Assembly (NCBI RefSeq): GCF_003014475.1
Contig: NZ_PYGJ01000002.1
Location: forward strand, 186,001 to 250,000
Direction: 5' to 3'
DNA length: 64,000 bases
Source of the DNA: Shimia abyssi
GTDB lineage: Bacteria; Pseudomonadota; Alphaproteobacteria; Rhodobacterales; Rhodobacteraceae
Below the pieces are notes generated by a model that saw nothing but the letters and a program-made list of their open reading frames with translations, ran no database searches and was not told the origin of the DNA. Of the stretch, positions 32,226 through 41,013 are shown in pieces. Both the position numbers and the translations under genes were made by a program. Numbering within the stretch: the stretch's first letter is position 1; every line of letters starts with the position of its first letter.

Positions 32226-32870
32226 TCAATCATCTGCGTGCTCATAGAACAGGATGTCCTCGCGCTGCCGATCATTCCTGATGATCCGAGCATTTGGCAT
32301 ATCGGTGCGATTAATTTTTTCTAGCGCTTCACTTTGCGACCGCCCGCTTCTTTGGTGCCGCACCATAAGTCTCTGGCGGAGCACCTCATCCGGCGTATCA
32401 ACAAAGATGGACAGGTTGAACGCGTCGCCCGCGGCCCGCCAAGGTTCGGTCTTAGAAAGCACGTAGTTTCCTTCGACAACGTAGACGCCCTCGGTCCCGG
32501 AAATTCTGGTCCCTTCAGGTATGGGGTCATGCCTTTGGCGTGAGTACACCGGCCACCAAAGAGAGGTTCTGGCCGCCAATCGCTGAACCGCTGCGACAAA
32601 GGCGTCAGCATCGAACGTATCAATTCGGCCTTTCGCGGGGCGTAGCCCCAAAGAGTCCAGTTGCACATTTGTCAGGTGGAACCCGTCCATGGGACAAAAG
32701 CAAGCTTGTTCCCCAGCGGCATTAAGATCGCCGACCAATCGCTCTGCAAGGGTGGACTTGCCGGTCGCAGGCGGCCCCGCAATCCCGATCAGGAATGGCG
32801 CGCCCTTGCGGCCAAATTGATCCAAAACGGTCTGTAACAATACATCATATGTACGAATGGTCTTAGGCAC
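32226..32870 (-). CDS. P-loop nucleoside/sugar kinase family protein (FrcK/YggC-like)
   Basis: A 214-residue P-loop kinase related to uridine and pantothenate kinases. Walker A is GIAGPPATGKST; the PMDGFHLTNVQL block and YVVEGNYVLS are typical of the YggC/FrcK group, which accompanies fructose-type ABC transporters. Substrate unknown. I choose the GTG at 32870: GGAG lies eight bases upstream and it overlaps the stop of the PfkB gene (GTGCCTAA). An ATG at 32930 would extend 60 bases further into that gene. Confidence 0.82.
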   Translation of the reverse strand: MPKTIRTYDVLLQTVLDQFGRKGAPFLIGIAGPPATGKSTLAERLVGDLNAAGEQACFCPMDGFHLTNVQLDSLGLRPAKGRIDTFDADAFVAAVQRLAARTSLWWPVYSRQRHDPIPEGTRISGTEGVYVVEGNYVLSKTEPWRAAGDAFNLSIFVDTPDEVLRQRLMVRHQRSGRSQSEALEKINRTDMPNARIIRNDRQREDILFYEHADD

Positions 32871-33711
32871 GCATCCAGCTCCGAGTGCCGGCAAATTCGC
32901 AAGATTTCGCGGCGATCCGGTTGGCACCATCTAAGGCCGCAACAAATTCACCGGTTTCGGCGTATGCATGGCAAAACGCGCCGTGAAAGATATCACCAGC
33001 ACCCATGGTATCCACGGCGGCAACCTCCACCGCCGAAATTTCGCCAGATGTGCCGCCGTCCTGCCAAATGACGCCATTTGCCCCGCGCGTTATGGCCCAA
33101 CGCGATATCCCGAGATCGTTACACATTTCAGCGAATGCGCGCGGTCCCTCAGGCAAAAATACTTCCGAAACGACGGGCACATCGGCAAGCCGAAGAAAAT
33201 CAGGCGACCAGTCTTTCCAACTTCCACCGTCCAATATGACCGGGCCATCAAAGGCTCGGATGTTGTCGAAGTTTTGCTCGACAAAGGGGCGTTCGTATTG
33301 GTCTAGCTGGATCAGGTCAATGTTGCTGGCGAACAAATCGCGTCCGTCCTTTAGACGGCTGCAATCATCCTGTGCACCGTTGACGATCATTCGGGCACCG
33401 AGGCTGCGTGTCGAAACGACCGTCGACAGGGGGATCTGGTAGTCAGAGTCATCGCAAATGTCACACAGATCGACACCGTAGGTGTTCAAGTCATCGGTCA
33501 CAAAGTCTCGAACAATCCCCTTTGCACCCATAGAGGTAGCCAAGGTTGCATTGCCACCAAGATAAGAAAACACCATAGCCGCGTTCAGTGACGATCCACC
33601 GGGTATCAGATCATTTGCCATCGCTTTAGCTTTGCCGTCCGGGCCAGGAAAATCCTCAACCAGGGCGATGATGTCCAGCACGGACCGACCTATGAACAAC
33701 GCGCGGGTCAA
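32863..33711 (-). CDS. PfkB-family carbohydrate kinase
   Basis: A 282-residue ribokinase-fold protein. The PfkB signature 2 is VDTMGAGDIFHGAF near the C-terminus, with the catalytic aspartate in GAGD; GGSSLNAAMVFSYLGG corresponds to signature 1. It probably phosphorylates fructose or another ketose imported by the same operon. The start is a TTG whose TTGA overlaps the aldolase stop, which implies translational coupling. No strong ribosome site is visible, so the exact start is tentative. Confidence 0.87.
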   Translation of the reverse strand: MTRALFIGRSVLDIIALVEDFPGPDGKAKAMANDLIPGGSSLNAAMVFSYLGGNATLATSMGAKGIVRDFVTDDLNTYGVDLCDICDDSDYQIPLSTVVSTRSLGARMIVNGAQDDCSRLKDGRDLFASNIDLIQLDQYERPFVEQNFDNIRAFDGPVILDGGSWKDWSPDFLRLADVPVVSEVFLPEGPRAFAEMCNDLGISRWAITRGANGVIWQDGGTSGEISAVEVAAVDTMGAGDIFHGAFCHAYAETGEFVAALDGANRIAAKSCEFAGTRSWMRA

Positions 33712-34781
33712 GCCGCGGCAACACGCGGATCAAGCACGCCCTCCGCATAACGCTTGGCCATATCGGCCACCGAAATCGGCTTGATCTTGCGCGCCTGTCC
33801 GGCGGCTCCAAACCGTTCAAACCGATCTCGAACCAGCGTCTCAAGTTCTGCCATCGCCGCCAGAATGAAGGCGCGCGGGTCAAAGGCTTGGGGGTTTTCA
33901 ATAGCAAATCGGCGCATCGCCCCGGACATCGCCATTCGACAGTCCGTATCAATATTGACCTTGCGCACGCCATGCTTGATGCCGCGTTCAATCTCTTCTA
34001 CGGGTACACCCCATGTTTGCGGCATCTCGCCGCCATATGCATTGATCACGTCTTGCAAATACTGTGGAACGGAACTGGATCCGTGCATCACCAAGTGCGT
34101 TTCAGGCAAGCGTTTGTGGATCGCTTCAATCTGGGTCATCGACAGAATGTCGCCATCAGGGGCACGGGTGAACTTGTAAGCGCCGTGAGACGTCCCACAT
34201 GCAATCGCCAAAGCGTCAACTTTGGTCGCCTTAACAAACGCAGCGGCCTCGTCCGGATCAGTCAAAAGCTGATCTCGATCCATCTTGCCTTCCGCGCCTG
34301 ATCCGTCTTCTTGTCCGGCTTCGCCTGTCTCCAGTGAGCCAAGCACGCCAAGCTCACCTTCAATTGACGCTCCAATCCAGTGGGCTATCTGCGCCACCCG
34401 ACCGGTGATATCGACGTTGTGTTCGTAGTCAGCAGGCGTCTTACCATCACCCATCAACGAGCCGTCCATCATGGCCGAGGTAAATCCCGCGCCGATTGCA
34501 CTCACGCAGGCCTGTTCATTATGGCCATGATCCTGGTGCAGGCAGATGGGATTGTCGGGGTACATCTCGGCCAGTGCCTCTACGATCCCGACAATCATCC
34601 TGTCACCAGCATAGACGTTGCGCACATTCAGGCTGGCCTGAAGGATCACTGGCGCGTCACAGGCGCGCGCCGCGTTCATGATCGCCAGACCCTGTTCCAT
34701 ATTCGAAATGTTGAAAGCTGGCACGCCATAGCCGTGCTCAGCGGCATGATCGAGGAGTTGTCGGAGAGTTATCAAGGGCAT
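33708..34781 (-). CDS. class II fructose-bisphosphate aldolase
   Basis: A 357-residue metal-dependent aldolase. CLHQDHGHNEQA (residues 80-91) carries the catalytic aspartate 84 and zinc ligand His85; MDGSLMGDGKTPADYEHNV and the phosphate-binding HGVRKVNIDTDCR follow. It cleaves fructose 1,6-bisphosphate, or a tagatose-type analogue, to triose phosphates. Beside a PfkB kinase and a GH32-like hydrolase it completes a route from a fructose-containing sugar to glycolysis. Family is firm; the stereochemistry of the substrate is not. Confidence 0.92.
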   Translation of the reverse strand: MPLITLRQLLDHAAEHGYGVPAFNISNMEQGLAIMNAARACDAPVILQASLNVRNVYAGDRMIVGIVEALAEMYPDNPICLHQDHGHNEQACVSAIGAGFTSAMMDGSLMGDGKTPADYEHNVDITGRVAQIAHWIGASIEGELGVLGSLETGEAGQEDGSGAEGKMDRDQLLTDPDEAAAFVKATKVDALAIACGTSHGAYKFTRAPDGDILSMTQIEAIHKRLPETHLVMHGSSSVPQYLQDVINAYGGEMPQTWGVPVEEIERGIKHGVRKVNIDTDCRMAMSGAMRRFAIENPQAFDPRAFILAAMAELETLVRDRFERFGAAGQARKIKPISVADMAKRYAEGVLDPRVAAA

Positions 34782-34791
34782 GTGTTTGGCT

Positions 34792-36279
34792 TCACTTTCG
34801 GAAATTCAGGTCATGAAATGTCGCAGAACCTTCCTGCACAAACAGTCCGCAGGCGTCGGTGTTTGAGATGTCGTAAACCCGGAACGAGGCGACAACCTGC
34901 CCGGCAACAAAGCACTCGATAGCAGATCCGTTTCGCAGGATTTGAACGCGGTACCGCCTATCTTCGGGCGTAAAGGCCAGTGGCCGCTCCACCAACGGGC
35001 TGTCGATCTCCTGGCTGACTTCGATACCGTGCCGTTCATTCAGAACCAGACTATCCCAGAGGGGATCCATGGCGGCAGGCCAGCGATCAAAAACCACGCG
35101 TTCCTTCATCGGCTCGATGGCAAGGCTGTAACCACTGTCGAGGTGATCACCGCCGCGCGGTTCGATCAGAACACCGACAGCTTCAGTGTTGGCGGCGGGT
35201 TCAATGACGACATCCAGAAGCACGTCATCCCGATCTGGTCCATCCAGAAACGCATAGGCATAGCTGCCGGTGGCGTCACATTGTGGGCTATATCCGCCAG
35301 CCCAATCGCCCAGCATGGGGCGAAGCTGGTGCTCGACAGATGTATCATAGCTGTCATCCACTTCCTGAGGCAGACGGCTGACCAGCGTTCCGTCAGGCAG
35401 CGCGGCCAGTTCACGCGGACTGCCCAGTTCGCCGCCCCAGACCCAGCTGCGCTTGGGGCCGTGGTGTTTGCGGAACGGAATCCACGCGAAACTGAACCGA
35501 CGTTCGCCGTCGCTGGCAGATTTAGCTGCATAGAAGCGGCGCCCATCAAGACTATCGAGCTTGCGGCTTTCCCAAGGCCCTTCGGGAGATCTTGCCACAC
35601 GGTAAAGTGTCTGCATCCGCTCAGAGTAACGGCTTTCAACCAGATACCACCAATCCCCAAGCTTGAAGATTTCGGGGCATTCCGGGCAATGGGTCAGCAT
35701 GGACGAGGCCAGCGGCGGACCAACTTCCCAGTGTTCCAGGTCGTTGGAGGTGGCAACCGCTACACAGCCGCGACGAAACTGTGGCCCGTCTTTCAGGCGC
35801 GCTGAAATCAGCATCTTGAAGCAACCCGCTTCTTCATCACGGTAGACGAACGGATCGCGCCAATCGACGGTTTCATACCAACGCGGATCGGGCAAGATCA
35901 GGGGGTTGCCGCCTGATTTGTCCCAGGTTTTCATATCGGTGGATGTCGCCTTGCAAATGCTCTGCGGCGAGGCGGACTGGCGATTGTAGCCCGTGTAAAA
36001 GAAGTGAAAGACGCCTTCGTACTCAATCACCGAGCCGGTCCAAATGCCATCACCATCACATTCACCATGCGCGCCGGGGCCGAACGCGTCGGGCATAACC
36101 GTCCAGCTCACCAGATCGTCTGATTGCAAATAGGCCGTTGAGACGCGGGCGCGCTCTACATATTCCCATGCGCCGACGGGGGGCTGGGAAAAGAACAGGT
36201 GCCATTTTCCATCATGGTAAAATGGCATGGTATCGCCAGCAGCGGCACCTCGTTCAGGAGCATAGCCGAATAGTCTCAT
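34792..36279 (-). CDS. GH32-like beta-fructosidase, atypical N-terminal motif
   Basis: A 495-residue five-bladed-propeller glycosidase without signal peptide, so cytoplasmic. It has the RDP transition-state motif (WRDPFVY, residues 140-146), the acid/base EC motif (CPECPEIF, Glu200) and WTGS (residues 80-83). The usual nucleophile block WMNDPNG is absent; AAGDTMPFYHDGKWHLFF stands there, with Asp16 the likely nucleophile. The C-terminal beta-sandwich is present. It may hydrolyse a fructoside such as sucrose or a difructose compound after import. The ATG at 36279 has GAGG six bases upstream. Confidence 0.82.
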   Translation of the reverse strand: MRLFGYAPERGAAAGDTMPFYHDGKWHLFFSQPPVGAWEYVERARVSTAYLQSDDLVSWTVMPDAFGPGAHGECDGDGIWTGSVIEYEGVFHFFYTGYNRQSASPQSICKATSTDMKTWDKSGGNPLILPDPRWYETVDWRDPFVYRDEEAGCFKMLISARLKDGPQFRRGCVAVATSNDLEHWEVGPPLASSMLTHCPECPEIFKLGDWWYLVESRYSERMQTLYRVARSPEGPWESRKLDSLDGRRFYAAKSASDGERRFSFAWIPFRKHHGPKRSWVWGGELGSPRELAALPDGTLVSRLPQEVDDSYDTSVEHQLRPMLGDWAGGYSPQCDATGSYAYAFLDGPDRDDVLLDVVIEPAANTEAVGVLIEPRGGDHLDSGYSLAIEPMKERVVFDRWPAAMDPLWDSLVLNERHGIEVSQEIDSPLVERPLAFTPEDRRYRVQILRNGSAIECFVAGQVVASFRVYDISNTDACGLFVQEGSATFHDLNFRK

Positions 36280-36357
36280 CGCAGACCTCAAAGAAATATG
36301 TTGAATGGTAAGCACCCCCGACCAACCGAGTCGGGAGTGCCTCGTGCATGGGAGAGG

Positions 36358-37434
36358 TTATTGCACGTAGTCCCGCCAGTTTTCCTGCCAGTTGTTGATG
36401 AAGCCCACCAGATCAGCGTCCGGATTATGAACTTTGCTGAGGCTGCGCACAGTCTCCGGCGACAGAATACATCCGTTCAGCAAACCGTTTGCATAGGTTT
36501 CCACATTGTCCGAGGTGACCGGGATCAAGCCGACCTTCGGCTGCGTGTCCTCGATCGGATGACCATGCAGGTAGTCGTAGAGCTGGATCAACCCGAAGCC
36601 GCCAACCATCCAGTGACCGCCGATCGAGAATTCAAGCTCGCCTTCGGCAATGAACTGAGCGACCTGTTCGTCAATGTCCGTGGTGATGACGGCAATATCG
36701 TCGCGCCCGGCCTGATCGATAGCGAATTTGCTGCCCAGACCGGCAACCGCGCCAATCACGATAAAGGCGTCCACTTCCCCTAGGGCGAAGCGGGCGATGT
36801 ATTGTTCGGCATATTTTTGGCCGTTTTCACGGCTCAGCACATCCCATGCTTCTGCCACAACTTCGACGCCACCGGCTTCGAGTTCACGGGCAACACCTTC
36901 CCAGATCTCGGTCGCAGAAATGTTGCCCTTCTGGGTCCAGATCATGGCCACTTTCTCGTAACCAAGCTCAACGGTCGCTCGGCCCATGGCTTCACCCCAG
37001 GTGGCGTTGTTTTGTGTGACTTGGGCAATGAAATCTTCGCCTTCGTAGTCATCGTCGTAGCTGGAGACGACCAGACGGCCAACAGCAATGCCAGGAATGT
37101 CATTGTCTTCGAGAAGGCGTGCAACCTGGATACCCGCAGGCGCAGTCAGGGGGTTGAAGATCAACCCGTCCGGCTGGCTCGCCATGATAGATTCGGCCTG
37201 CGAGACATGTTGTTCCTCAGAGTTTTGGTCATCGAACTCTCTCAGTTCCACACCAAGTGCGTCAGCGACGCAACGTTCAAATCGATGGCGATTGATAACC
37301 CAAGGGTTAGTTTCAGGTTGGCCAAGATCCGCGATCACCAGATCAGTGCGGGAATGGCTATCTGCGATTGCCGCGCCAGCGAGTGGCAGCAAAGCAGCCG
37401 TCGCAAGCAGGGTCTTTAGAAGGTTCTTAGTCAT
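36358..37434 (-). CDS. sugar ABC transporter periplasmic binding protein
   Basis: A 358-residue protein. The signal peptide is about 24 residues long (LLATAALLPLAGAAIA). It has a periplasmic-binding type I fold with NPLTAPAGIQVARLLEDNDI and VITTDIDEQVAQFIAEG, as in ribose/galactose/fructose binding proteins. It delivers sugar to the permease and ATPase encoded downstream. It is the first gene of the operon, with GGGAGGAG before the ATG. The C-terminal tail (WQENWRDYVQ) is rich in aromatics. Confidence 0.88.
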   Translation of the reverse strand: MTKNLLKTLLATAALLPLAGAAIADSHSRTDLVIADLGQPETNPWVINRHRFERCVADALGVELREFDDQNSEEQHVSQAESIMASQPDGLIFNPLTAPAGIQVARLLEDNDIPGIAVGRLVVSSYDDDYEGEDFIAQVTQNNATWGEAMGRATVELGYEKVAMIWTQKGNISATEIWEGVARELEAGGVEVVAEAWDVLSRENGQKYAEQYIARFALGEVDAFIVIGAVAGLGSKFAIDQAGRDDIAVITTDIDEQVAQFIAEGELEFSIGGHWMVGGFGLIQLYDYLHGHPIEDTQPKVGLIPVTSDNVETYANGLLNGCILSPETVRSLSKVHNPDADLVGFINNWQENWRDYVQ

Positions 37435-37843
37435 GTTCTCCTCCCTGGAGAGTATTCAGTTTGTAAGGCAATGGTCGAATCAGCCTATTAAATGCGTAAC
37501 GCAATTAATTGCTTCTCGCAATAAATGTTTGCTCGCACCGCAAACCGGCGGTCGCCGAGGCAGCGTCGGACAAAGCAACTTCGACCAAGAAAGAAGACGT
37601 TGGAGCGCTGGATCACTTTGACCCGTGCGCAATCAAGCGTAGCTATTGGTTCGAGCTCAGCGAACGGTAACTTCGTCCCGCAGAGCACCAGTTCCGCCAA
37701 CTGCCGATTTCGCACTTGTAGCGAAGGTCCGGTCTATAGGAGTTGCGCCGATGCGACATCGGATACTTGTTGAAGTCCAATTGGCAGCGATCCACACTCA
37801 GCTTCGGTTTTTCCGGGGCGGAAAACCCGCCCCGGCGCACCGG
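37435..37843. other. intergenic: promoter of the sugar ABC operon
   Basis: About 410 bases without a convincing gene. The left part carries the operon promoter and the palindrome at 37501-37512. Between 37520 and 37840 I see only short unsupported frames. Confidence 0.5.
37501..37512. promoter_or_regulatory. palindrome upstream of the sugar ABC operon, candidate ROK operator
   Basis: GCAATTAATTGC is a perfect 12-base palindrome 67 bases before the binding-protein start, in AT-rich DNA and flanked by further short repeats (GCGTAAC, TTCTCGCAA). It is a reasonable operator for the ROK repressor encoded in the operon, inferred from position only. Confidence 0.45.
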
Positions 37844-38041
37844 TCACTCGGCAACTGGATCGTCATCGCGGCGTGGGAAGGCGACCATTTCGACGTCGGG
37901 GAACATGCTGTGTTTGACGTTGATCGACGTGACGTTGCCGCGGTCGTCGGTGTTGACGAAGAGCACGCCGCAGCGGTCCCAGAAGTTCTTGCCGTCTTTT
38001 TCACCGGATTTGACGTTCAGTTTCAGAGTTTGAGTAGCCAT
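37844..38041 (-). CDS. small conserved-looking hypothetical protein
   Basis: A 65-residue protein beginning MATQTLKLNVKSGEKDGKNF and ending PRRDDDPVAE. The ATG at 38041 has GAGGATC about eight bases upstream. The residue pattern (DRCGVLFVNTDDRGNVTSIN) looks like a folded beta-rich protein, and I recall similar short proteins on roseobacter plasmids, with no known function. It is a monocistronic minus-strand gene between the sugar operon and hipA. The gap to hipA (38042-38310) shows no gene I can support. Confidence 0.65.
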   Translation of the reverse strand: MATQTLKLNVKSGEKDGKNFWDRCGVLFVNTDDRGNVTSINVKHSMFPDVEMVAFPRRDDDPVAE

Positions 38042-38310
38042 TGTTTGATCCTCATTTTGAGTGTTTCGATGAACACGACCAACGCGGGCACCAAGGAGAT
38101 GTCAGCTGGAATATTGGGTCGCGAGGAATGCGCTGGCGCAGGGGAATTTTCTTGTTGAAGCGGGGCTTGCACCGCGTCCGGCACGGCTGTCCGCTTATGT
38201 TCAGCAATCAGAAACACGGCGTTGAGGATCTGAGTTTGGCACGCCAACCTGACCTGATTTCGTTTGAACCAGAATAGACGCGTTTTCGCACCAGGCAGGC
38301 GCAACCCGCT

Positions 38311-39612
38311 TTAGTTCAGCAGGTGCAACCTAGCCTTCAGAGCGCCGTCGATCGAAGAAAGCAACGCCTCAGGGAAACCCTCCGGAAGCTGATTGAACGT
38401 GGCCTCAACGATCGCTTGTGAAGTCTCCTGCAGTTCTTCGAATAGGCCCTGTACGACAGCGCGGGATAAGCCGGATTGAACTCCGGTCTCCACGATGTGC
38501 CGACCAACGATATTCGAAACCTTGTAGTGGTTTGAGTTGCCGAAATTCATGGCCAGTTTGAAGTACTTTCGCTCGATCTGTCGCGCATCGACAGTCGGCT
38601 GCACCGTCAAAACGTCGTAAAGCGGTGTCATGCGAAAGCGACCGCCGGGTAAGAGGCTGACGCTGAAGTTTTTACCATGTCCGTCTGTCGCGCCCAGCAA
38701 CCAGAACAGGACATTCGCTTTGAAAAAATCGTACCGGTCTTTGTTGGGGTCATCACTTCCCAACAATAGATCCATGATATCTGAGATTCCTGGGCCGCCC
38801 TCGTTCTGGTACTTCTGGGTAGGCACAACGGACAATGCTTGACAGCAATCCTCCTGCGGCAGACGGATCAAGCGGCCATCAGACGTCCAGCGCCGATCAA
38901 AACGCTCAACCACCAAGGCTTGCTTGTCGCCAAACTGAGCCATTTCAACATTCGCAGCCCGAAGCCCAAACGCTTCCATCATCTTCAGGCAAAGGTATTC
39001 GTTTTCTACACTGTCAGACAGATCCATGCCATTGGGCAGCCTGCCGATTTGCGGCTTGATGATGTGCGTGGTTGGCGTCGTGCCGGTTGGCTCAATCCAC
39101 TGGCCACCTTTACGAAGCAGCGCCGTTTTTTCCTGCGCGCCCGCGACGGAAATTCGGAAGTCATTCTCGCGGCGAATGCCCAGTGGCGCGAGATCAAGAT
39201 CGCTCAAAATTGCCCCAATCTGAGCCTCATTCACAACTTCTCCAGTCAACTCGGACATTGGCTGTGGCTCTTGCCCGTCGGGCAGAAACTGAAGCGCGCC
39301 GATACAGTCTCGCCCAATTTGTGACAGTAAGCTGAAGGCATCGACGCCCTCGGCCCCGACGCGTTCTGCTACCCTTCGACGGATTAGGTCACTGTCTGGC
39401 AACAGGTTGTCAAAAACGGCCATCACAGGTGCGCCGATGTACCGGTTCTCCTGCAATGGCAAAGACAACGACACCGGCATCCGGTGCTCCCAGTCGAGCC
39501 AGTCTCGTGCATAGGCGAAACTGACGCCGCCTGAAGGCTCACGTACCAGCTGGCCCACGAGCCGCGAGTTCAGGAACACGTTCAGCGGTGTGTAGCTGCG
39601 CTTGCGGCCCAT
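38311..39612 (-). CDS. hipA: HipA-type serine/threonine kinase toxin
   Basis: A 433-residue kinase very like E. coli HipA along its length. The glycine-rich loop RISVAGAQEKTALL contains the serine that is autophosphorylated in HipA; TPTTHIIK, the catalytic ATDGHGKNFSV and metal-binding TPLYDVLT follow. HipA phosphorylates glutamyl-tRNA synthetase and slows growth unless bound by HipB. All kinase motifs are intact. It follows hipB by one base. On a mobile element such a pair helps keep the element in the cell. Confidence 0.93.
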   Translation of the reverse strand: MGRKRSYTPLNVFLNSRLVGQLVREPSGGVSFAYARDWLDWEHRMPVSLSLPLQENRYIGAPVMAVFDNLLPDSDLIRRRVAERVGAEGVDAFSLLSQIGRDCIGALQFLPDGQEPQPMSELTGEVVNEAQIGAILSDLDLAPLGIRRENDFRISVAGAQEKTALLRKGGQWIEPTGTTPTTHIIKPQIGRLPNGMDLSDSVENEYLCLKMMEAFGLRAANVEMAQFGDKQALVVERFDRRWTSDGRLIRLPQEDCCQALSVVPTQKYQNEGGPGISDIMDLLLGSDDPNKDRYDFFKANVLFWLLGATDGHGKNFSVSLLPGGRFRMTPLYDVLTVQPTVDARQIERKYFKLAMNFGNSNHYKVSNIVGRHIVETGVQSGLSRAVVQGLFEELQETSQAIVEATFNQLPEGFPEALLSSIDGALKARLHLLN

Positions 39613-39613
39613 G

Positions 39614-39865
39614 TCAGAAAATGTCCTCTAGCCCGTCTGATGTGCCTTTGCTGCGCTCGGCCACCGTGATCTCGAGGTCCAAGGCCGCAATCAAATCGAA
39701 TAACGTTTCCAGCTTTGTGCCCCCGCTGCCGTTCTCGATCTTGGAAATTGTCTCCTGCCAGACACCGCTCATAGCGGCGAGTTCCTTCTGGGTTAGGTTC
39801 TTGGCCTTCCGAGCCCGGCGAATTGCGTGGCCCAAGTTTTTTGATGTACGAACGAGGTGCTTCAT
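39614..39865 (-). CDS. hipB: HipB-type antitoxin, XRE family
   Basis: An 83-residue helix-turn-helix protein (LTQKELAAMSGVWQETISKI). It would neutralise HipA and repress the operon by binding the three repeats just upstream. The ATG at 39865 has AGGAG nine bases before it. A longer frame reaching 40039 reads through those repeats and is not used. The C-terminal tail (ERSKGTSDGLEDIF) is acidic, as in HipB, where it is the degradation tag region. Confidence 0.9.
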   Translation of the reverse strand: MKHLVRTSKNLGHAIRRARKAKNLTQKELAAMSGVWQETISKIENGSGGTKLETLFDLIAALDLEITVAERSKGTSDGLEDIF

Positions 39866-39886
39866 GGCGGTTCTCCTGCCACTGTA

Positions 39887-39958
39887 TATGACCCCTGGAT
39901 CATAAATTGTCAATATGATCTCCAAATCATAAAGTCGCAGTATGATCCAGGCATCATA
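39887..39958. promoter_or_regulatory. three 18-base palindromic operators spaced 27 bases (hipBA)
   Basis: TATGACCCCTGGATCATA (39887-39904), TATGATCTCCAAATCATA (39914-39931) and TATGATCCAGGCATCATA (39941-39958) share TATGAt-N6-aTCATA arms. Start-to-start distances are exactly 27 bases. They lie 20-95 bases before hipB, where HipB-type autorepression acts. Confidence 0.82.
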
Positions 39959-40004
39959 AACCTCAACAGCGTTGCAAGCTGCCTCCCAGACTTCGCCAAT
40001 ACAA

Positions 40005-40868
40005 TCACGCCTGCATCCCCGCCGCGCGCACCTGCTCAAGCGTCACCAGCTTTGACGCAATCAGATCCTCGATCTGCCGGTTGGTGATGTGGCGGCACAG
40101 GGGATGGCGCTCATGGATCCACTCGGCAAGGCTCGCACGGCCTTTGGCTTCAGCCTCTCGCGCCTTCTCGCGGTCGGCCTGGATCTGGGCCAGTCCCTTG
40201 TCCCACCGGCGCATCTTGAACCAGTTATCCGAGAAACAGACCTTGCTGCGCGTGTAGCCCTCACTTTCCTTGGCATAGGCCTCGACCGCCTGTTTCAGAT
40301 CATCGGGCTTCAGCCCTGCCTTCAGGGCCGCAGCGATCAAGCGCAGAGTAGTCCGCCGGTCTCGGATCCTGTCTTCGGGATAGGCTGCTAAGATCTTCTC
40401 AGCTTCAAAATCTTCAACCTCCTCCGCCGCCTCGCGCTTGCGCGTAGGTGGTTTATGGATGGTTTTAGGATGGTTTGGGGTCCACAGTGAACCCCGTACC
40501 CCGTTCACCGTGGACCCCGTACCGGGTTCAGGCTGGACGGGGTTCACAGTGACCCCCGTCTCAATATCGGGCTCGGCCGTGGGTTCGAGCGCGGCCACCC
40601 GCTCCAGAACAATGCGGTAAATGACGGTGTAGCCATTCTTGCAGTGCCGCCGCCCTGTCTCGATCAAAATGCCTTCGCGCAGGAAGTCGATGATTGTACG
40701 CTTCACCGTGCTTTCGCTAAGCTCTGTGTGGCGCTGGATCGTCCCCTTGGAGCACCATATGCCCGAGCCGTCGTCGCTCGCCTTATCAGCCAGGAACATG
40801 ATGATCTGCTTGCGCGCGGCGCTGCCGAAGCGACGCTCAGCGCATTCATTTGCGATACGCCAGCTCAT
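40005..40868 (-). CDS. helix-turn-helix protein, replication-initiator-like
   Basis: A 287-residue protein. The N-terminal winged helix matches the type seen in phage and plasmid replication proteins (MSWRIANECAERRFGSAARK, then CSKGTIQRHTELSESTVKRT). The middle is Pro/Thr-rich and variable, and the C-terminal part helical and basic (CFSDNWFKMRRWDKGLAQI). Proteins like this lie beside integrases and tRNA attachment sites in Rhodobacteraceae islands. A role in element replication or excision control is plausible but unproven. The ATG at 40868 has GAGG seven bases upstream. Confidence 0.65.
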   Translation of the reverse strand: MSWRIANECAERRFGSAARKQIIMFLADKASDDGSGIWCSKGTIQRHTELSESTVKRTIIDFLREGILIETGRRHCKNGYTVIYRIVLERVAALEPTAEPDIETGVTVNPVQPEPGTGSTVNGVRGSLWTPNHPKTIHKPPTRKREAAEEVEDFEAEKILAAYPEDRIRDRRTTLRLIAAALKAGLKPDDLKQAVEAYAKESEGYTRSKVCFSDNWFKMRRWDKGLAQIQADREKAREAEAKGRASLAEWIHERHPLCRHITNRQIEDLIASKLVTLEQVRAAGMQA

Positions 40869-40974
40869 TGGACCACCTCACGGTTCAGAGGCCGCGGAAA
40901 AGCTGACTGAGCGTTTGCGGTAAGGCATTGGCCCGCGCTAAGGTCTTCCGAAAGCTGACAGGCTTTTTCTATTT

Positions 40975-41013
40975 GGCCCCGGTTCACAGTTGCCGCTGTG
41001 ACGGGGCCTTTTT
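40975..41013 (+). terminator. strong plus-strand intrinsic terminator
   Basis: GGCCCCG (40975-40981) pairs with CGGGGCC (41002-41008), with an inner stem CACAG/CTGTG, and is followed at once by TTTTT (41009-41013). This is a textbook rho-independent terminator on the plus strand, yet no plus-strand gene ends here. It may stop read-through towards the tRNA fragment or end an unrecognised small RNA opposite the start of the gene at 40868. Confidence 0.7.

Noticed and set aside
38023-38304. Minus-strand open frame of 93 codons before the small gene at 37844
   Set aside because: It overlaps the ribosome site and start of the better supported 65-residue gene and has no domain pattern.
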